64,000 nt of DNA from Mactromeris polynyma (lineage: Eukaryota; Mollusca; Bivalvia; Venerida; Mactridae). Below, piece by piece: positions 62,575-64,000 of this stretch. Each line of letters opens with the position of its first letter. Position 1 is the first letter of the stretch. The position numbers were made by a program, and so were the translations under genes. Below the pieces are notes generated by a model. The model was given only the letters and a program-made list of their open reading frames with translations, did not search any database and was not told the DNA's origin. The stretch is from contig JASFXZ010000010.1 in NCBI GenBank assembly GCA_032209605.1, positions 9,569,385-9,633,384 of the forward strand, given 5' to 3'.

Positions 62575-64000
62575 ATTGCTGAAAAATGTAATGGAAATAC
62601 TACATGAACTATACGGCGATAACGTATTTACATATAGTGCTTATACTTATATAACATTGTCACTTTGACTCTTGGTATGTGTGTGTACTCGTGTAACTAT
62701 TGCTTTCCGGAAGGTTGAGTTAAACATCGCTCCTACCTTAAATAGGGTTCTAGCCTTAACTCACAACGTTACATTTTCACAAAATTCGACATGTATGTTT
62801 ATTTCTAAAAGACCTATCTGTCAATTTGTAAAGAAAAGTGCAGTCAATCTAATTTAACCCTCAGATAACTGCAACAGAAATGTTTTCAAGTATATGCGTT
62901 AGAATAATACTGTATAAAAACATATCTAAAGTCTAACAAAATCTTTGATGCAGAAGGTGAAGAAAAAATGAAAATAAAAAATGTAAAAACACCTTTGAAG
63001 GAATGGCGCATATTGTACACCATATTTGAAATATTATTCGCAAGCGCCCATTGATCAATATTAATTCGTAAGCACACGCATGTAAACAATGTATAAAATC
63101 ACAATAAATACTGCTGGCAATAAGGTAAGTATTAGATTTTGAAAATAATTGTGTGACCTTGAAATATTTATTGTCAAATTATTTTCTTACGGAAGCGGGT
63201 ATGTGCCAAAATTTTGCCAAAGATCGAAGAATGGTGAATTATTCATTAGTTCGATGTATGTTTATCTGAACCATAATATTATTTATTTGTTATCATTGTT
63301 TTGGGTTTTTTTTAAGCCTCAAAATGTACAAATCTCGTACCATGCTATAAATTATTGATGTTTTTTTCTGCGAAATGGAACAAATCAAGATAATTATGCT
63401 GTATCTTAACATAATTGTTGAAATAAATAATTATCCCCAATGTCATTCTATAAAATATATCATTCATCAAAGAATAACTTAAGGAACTACATATCAAAGT
63501 GTTATATTCATCAGATCTACACCATTTCAATCCAAAAGGAATATCTTATCACTAACAGAGATAACTAGCAATATTTCATCAATACAAATGTATATTAAGC
63601 AAGTACTTCGATGAAAGTGGCTGTAATGTATTTCATAGTGCTGGTAAAGTTGATAAAGTTGACTTTTATAGCTAAAACTGCATTTTATTGTACTCCACGT
63701 TGTGATACAATCATTATAGGGAGGAAACAGACCTCCTAATTGTAGTATGCTGCTTGTCTGACATTACCAGTAACAATATGATATTTGTATGTGGTACAAA
63801 TACGACAAGTATTAAGCGTAAAAAGGCTTGGAACATCCCTTGTACTTAACTAAACTTTGAGCTGAATTGTGTAGTATCCTACCATTCTGTCATTCATTCA
63901 TTTACTGCATGTGACACAGCGTATTTTTGGTAAAGGTCTTGCCTTATAAAAGTTCATGAATAAAAAGTAGCAAGTGTATTCCTTACAGCGTGTGGAGCAC
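62575..64000. other. Downstream of the PTP gene
   Basis: Probably PTP 3' UTR then intergenic DNA. AATAAA at 63103-63108 is a possible poly(A) signal. No further gene was recognised. Confidence 0.45.

Overview
The window is animal nuclear DNA. Its coding exons are short, bounded by GT-AG splice sites and separated by long AT-rich introns, and the non-coding DNA is crowded with small inverted-repeat transposons, tRNA-derived SINEs and Tc1-like relics. Together with the proteins (a Draper-like EGF receptor, tandem-domain tyrosine phosphatase exons, a bursicon-like cystine-knot hormone), this suggests a lophotrochozoan, most likely a bivalve mollusc. That assignment is inferred from style and from SINEs resembling bivalve ones; no species is claimed.

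Layout. 1-1111 (+): the last two exons of UBA3, the NEDD8-activating E1. 2440-2990: Tc1 transposase relic. 3841-6458 (-): RPS23 in four exons. About 390 bp away and divergent, 6847-18488 (+): a complete eight-exon GH29 alpha-L-fucosidase, with introns packed with nested DNA transposons. 18489-23639: intergenic, with a regular 20-bp satellite and a foldback element. 23640-29925 (+): complete six-exon UBE2H, whose first intron has textbook U12-type (minor spliceosome) signals. 29926-40914: gene-poor, with MITEs, a Tc1 relic, a minisatellite and a SINE split by a MITE. 40915-41373 (-): an intronless bursicon-like cystine-knot protein. 45115-47500: a Tc1 element interrupted by a 750-bp MITE. 49329-52377 (+): a type I membrane protein with a cysteine-rich EGF-like ectodomain and a cytoplasmic ITAM assembled across the last splice junction. 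55637-62574 (+): exons of a tandem protein tyrosine phosphatase. Its first domain lacks recognisable exons for two core motifs. Its second keeps the Cys-x5-Arg loop but has lost the WPD motif.

The most notable region is 49-63 kb. There an ITAM-bearing engulfment-type receptor lies directly upstream, on the same strand, of decayed or atypical PTP exons. A short exon at 55637-55676 could splice in phase from the receptor's membrane exon or start a soluble phosphatase from its own CRE/ETS-bearing promoter. All exon models were read by eye from splice sites, reading phase and remembered family conservation; no alignment or transcript data were available.
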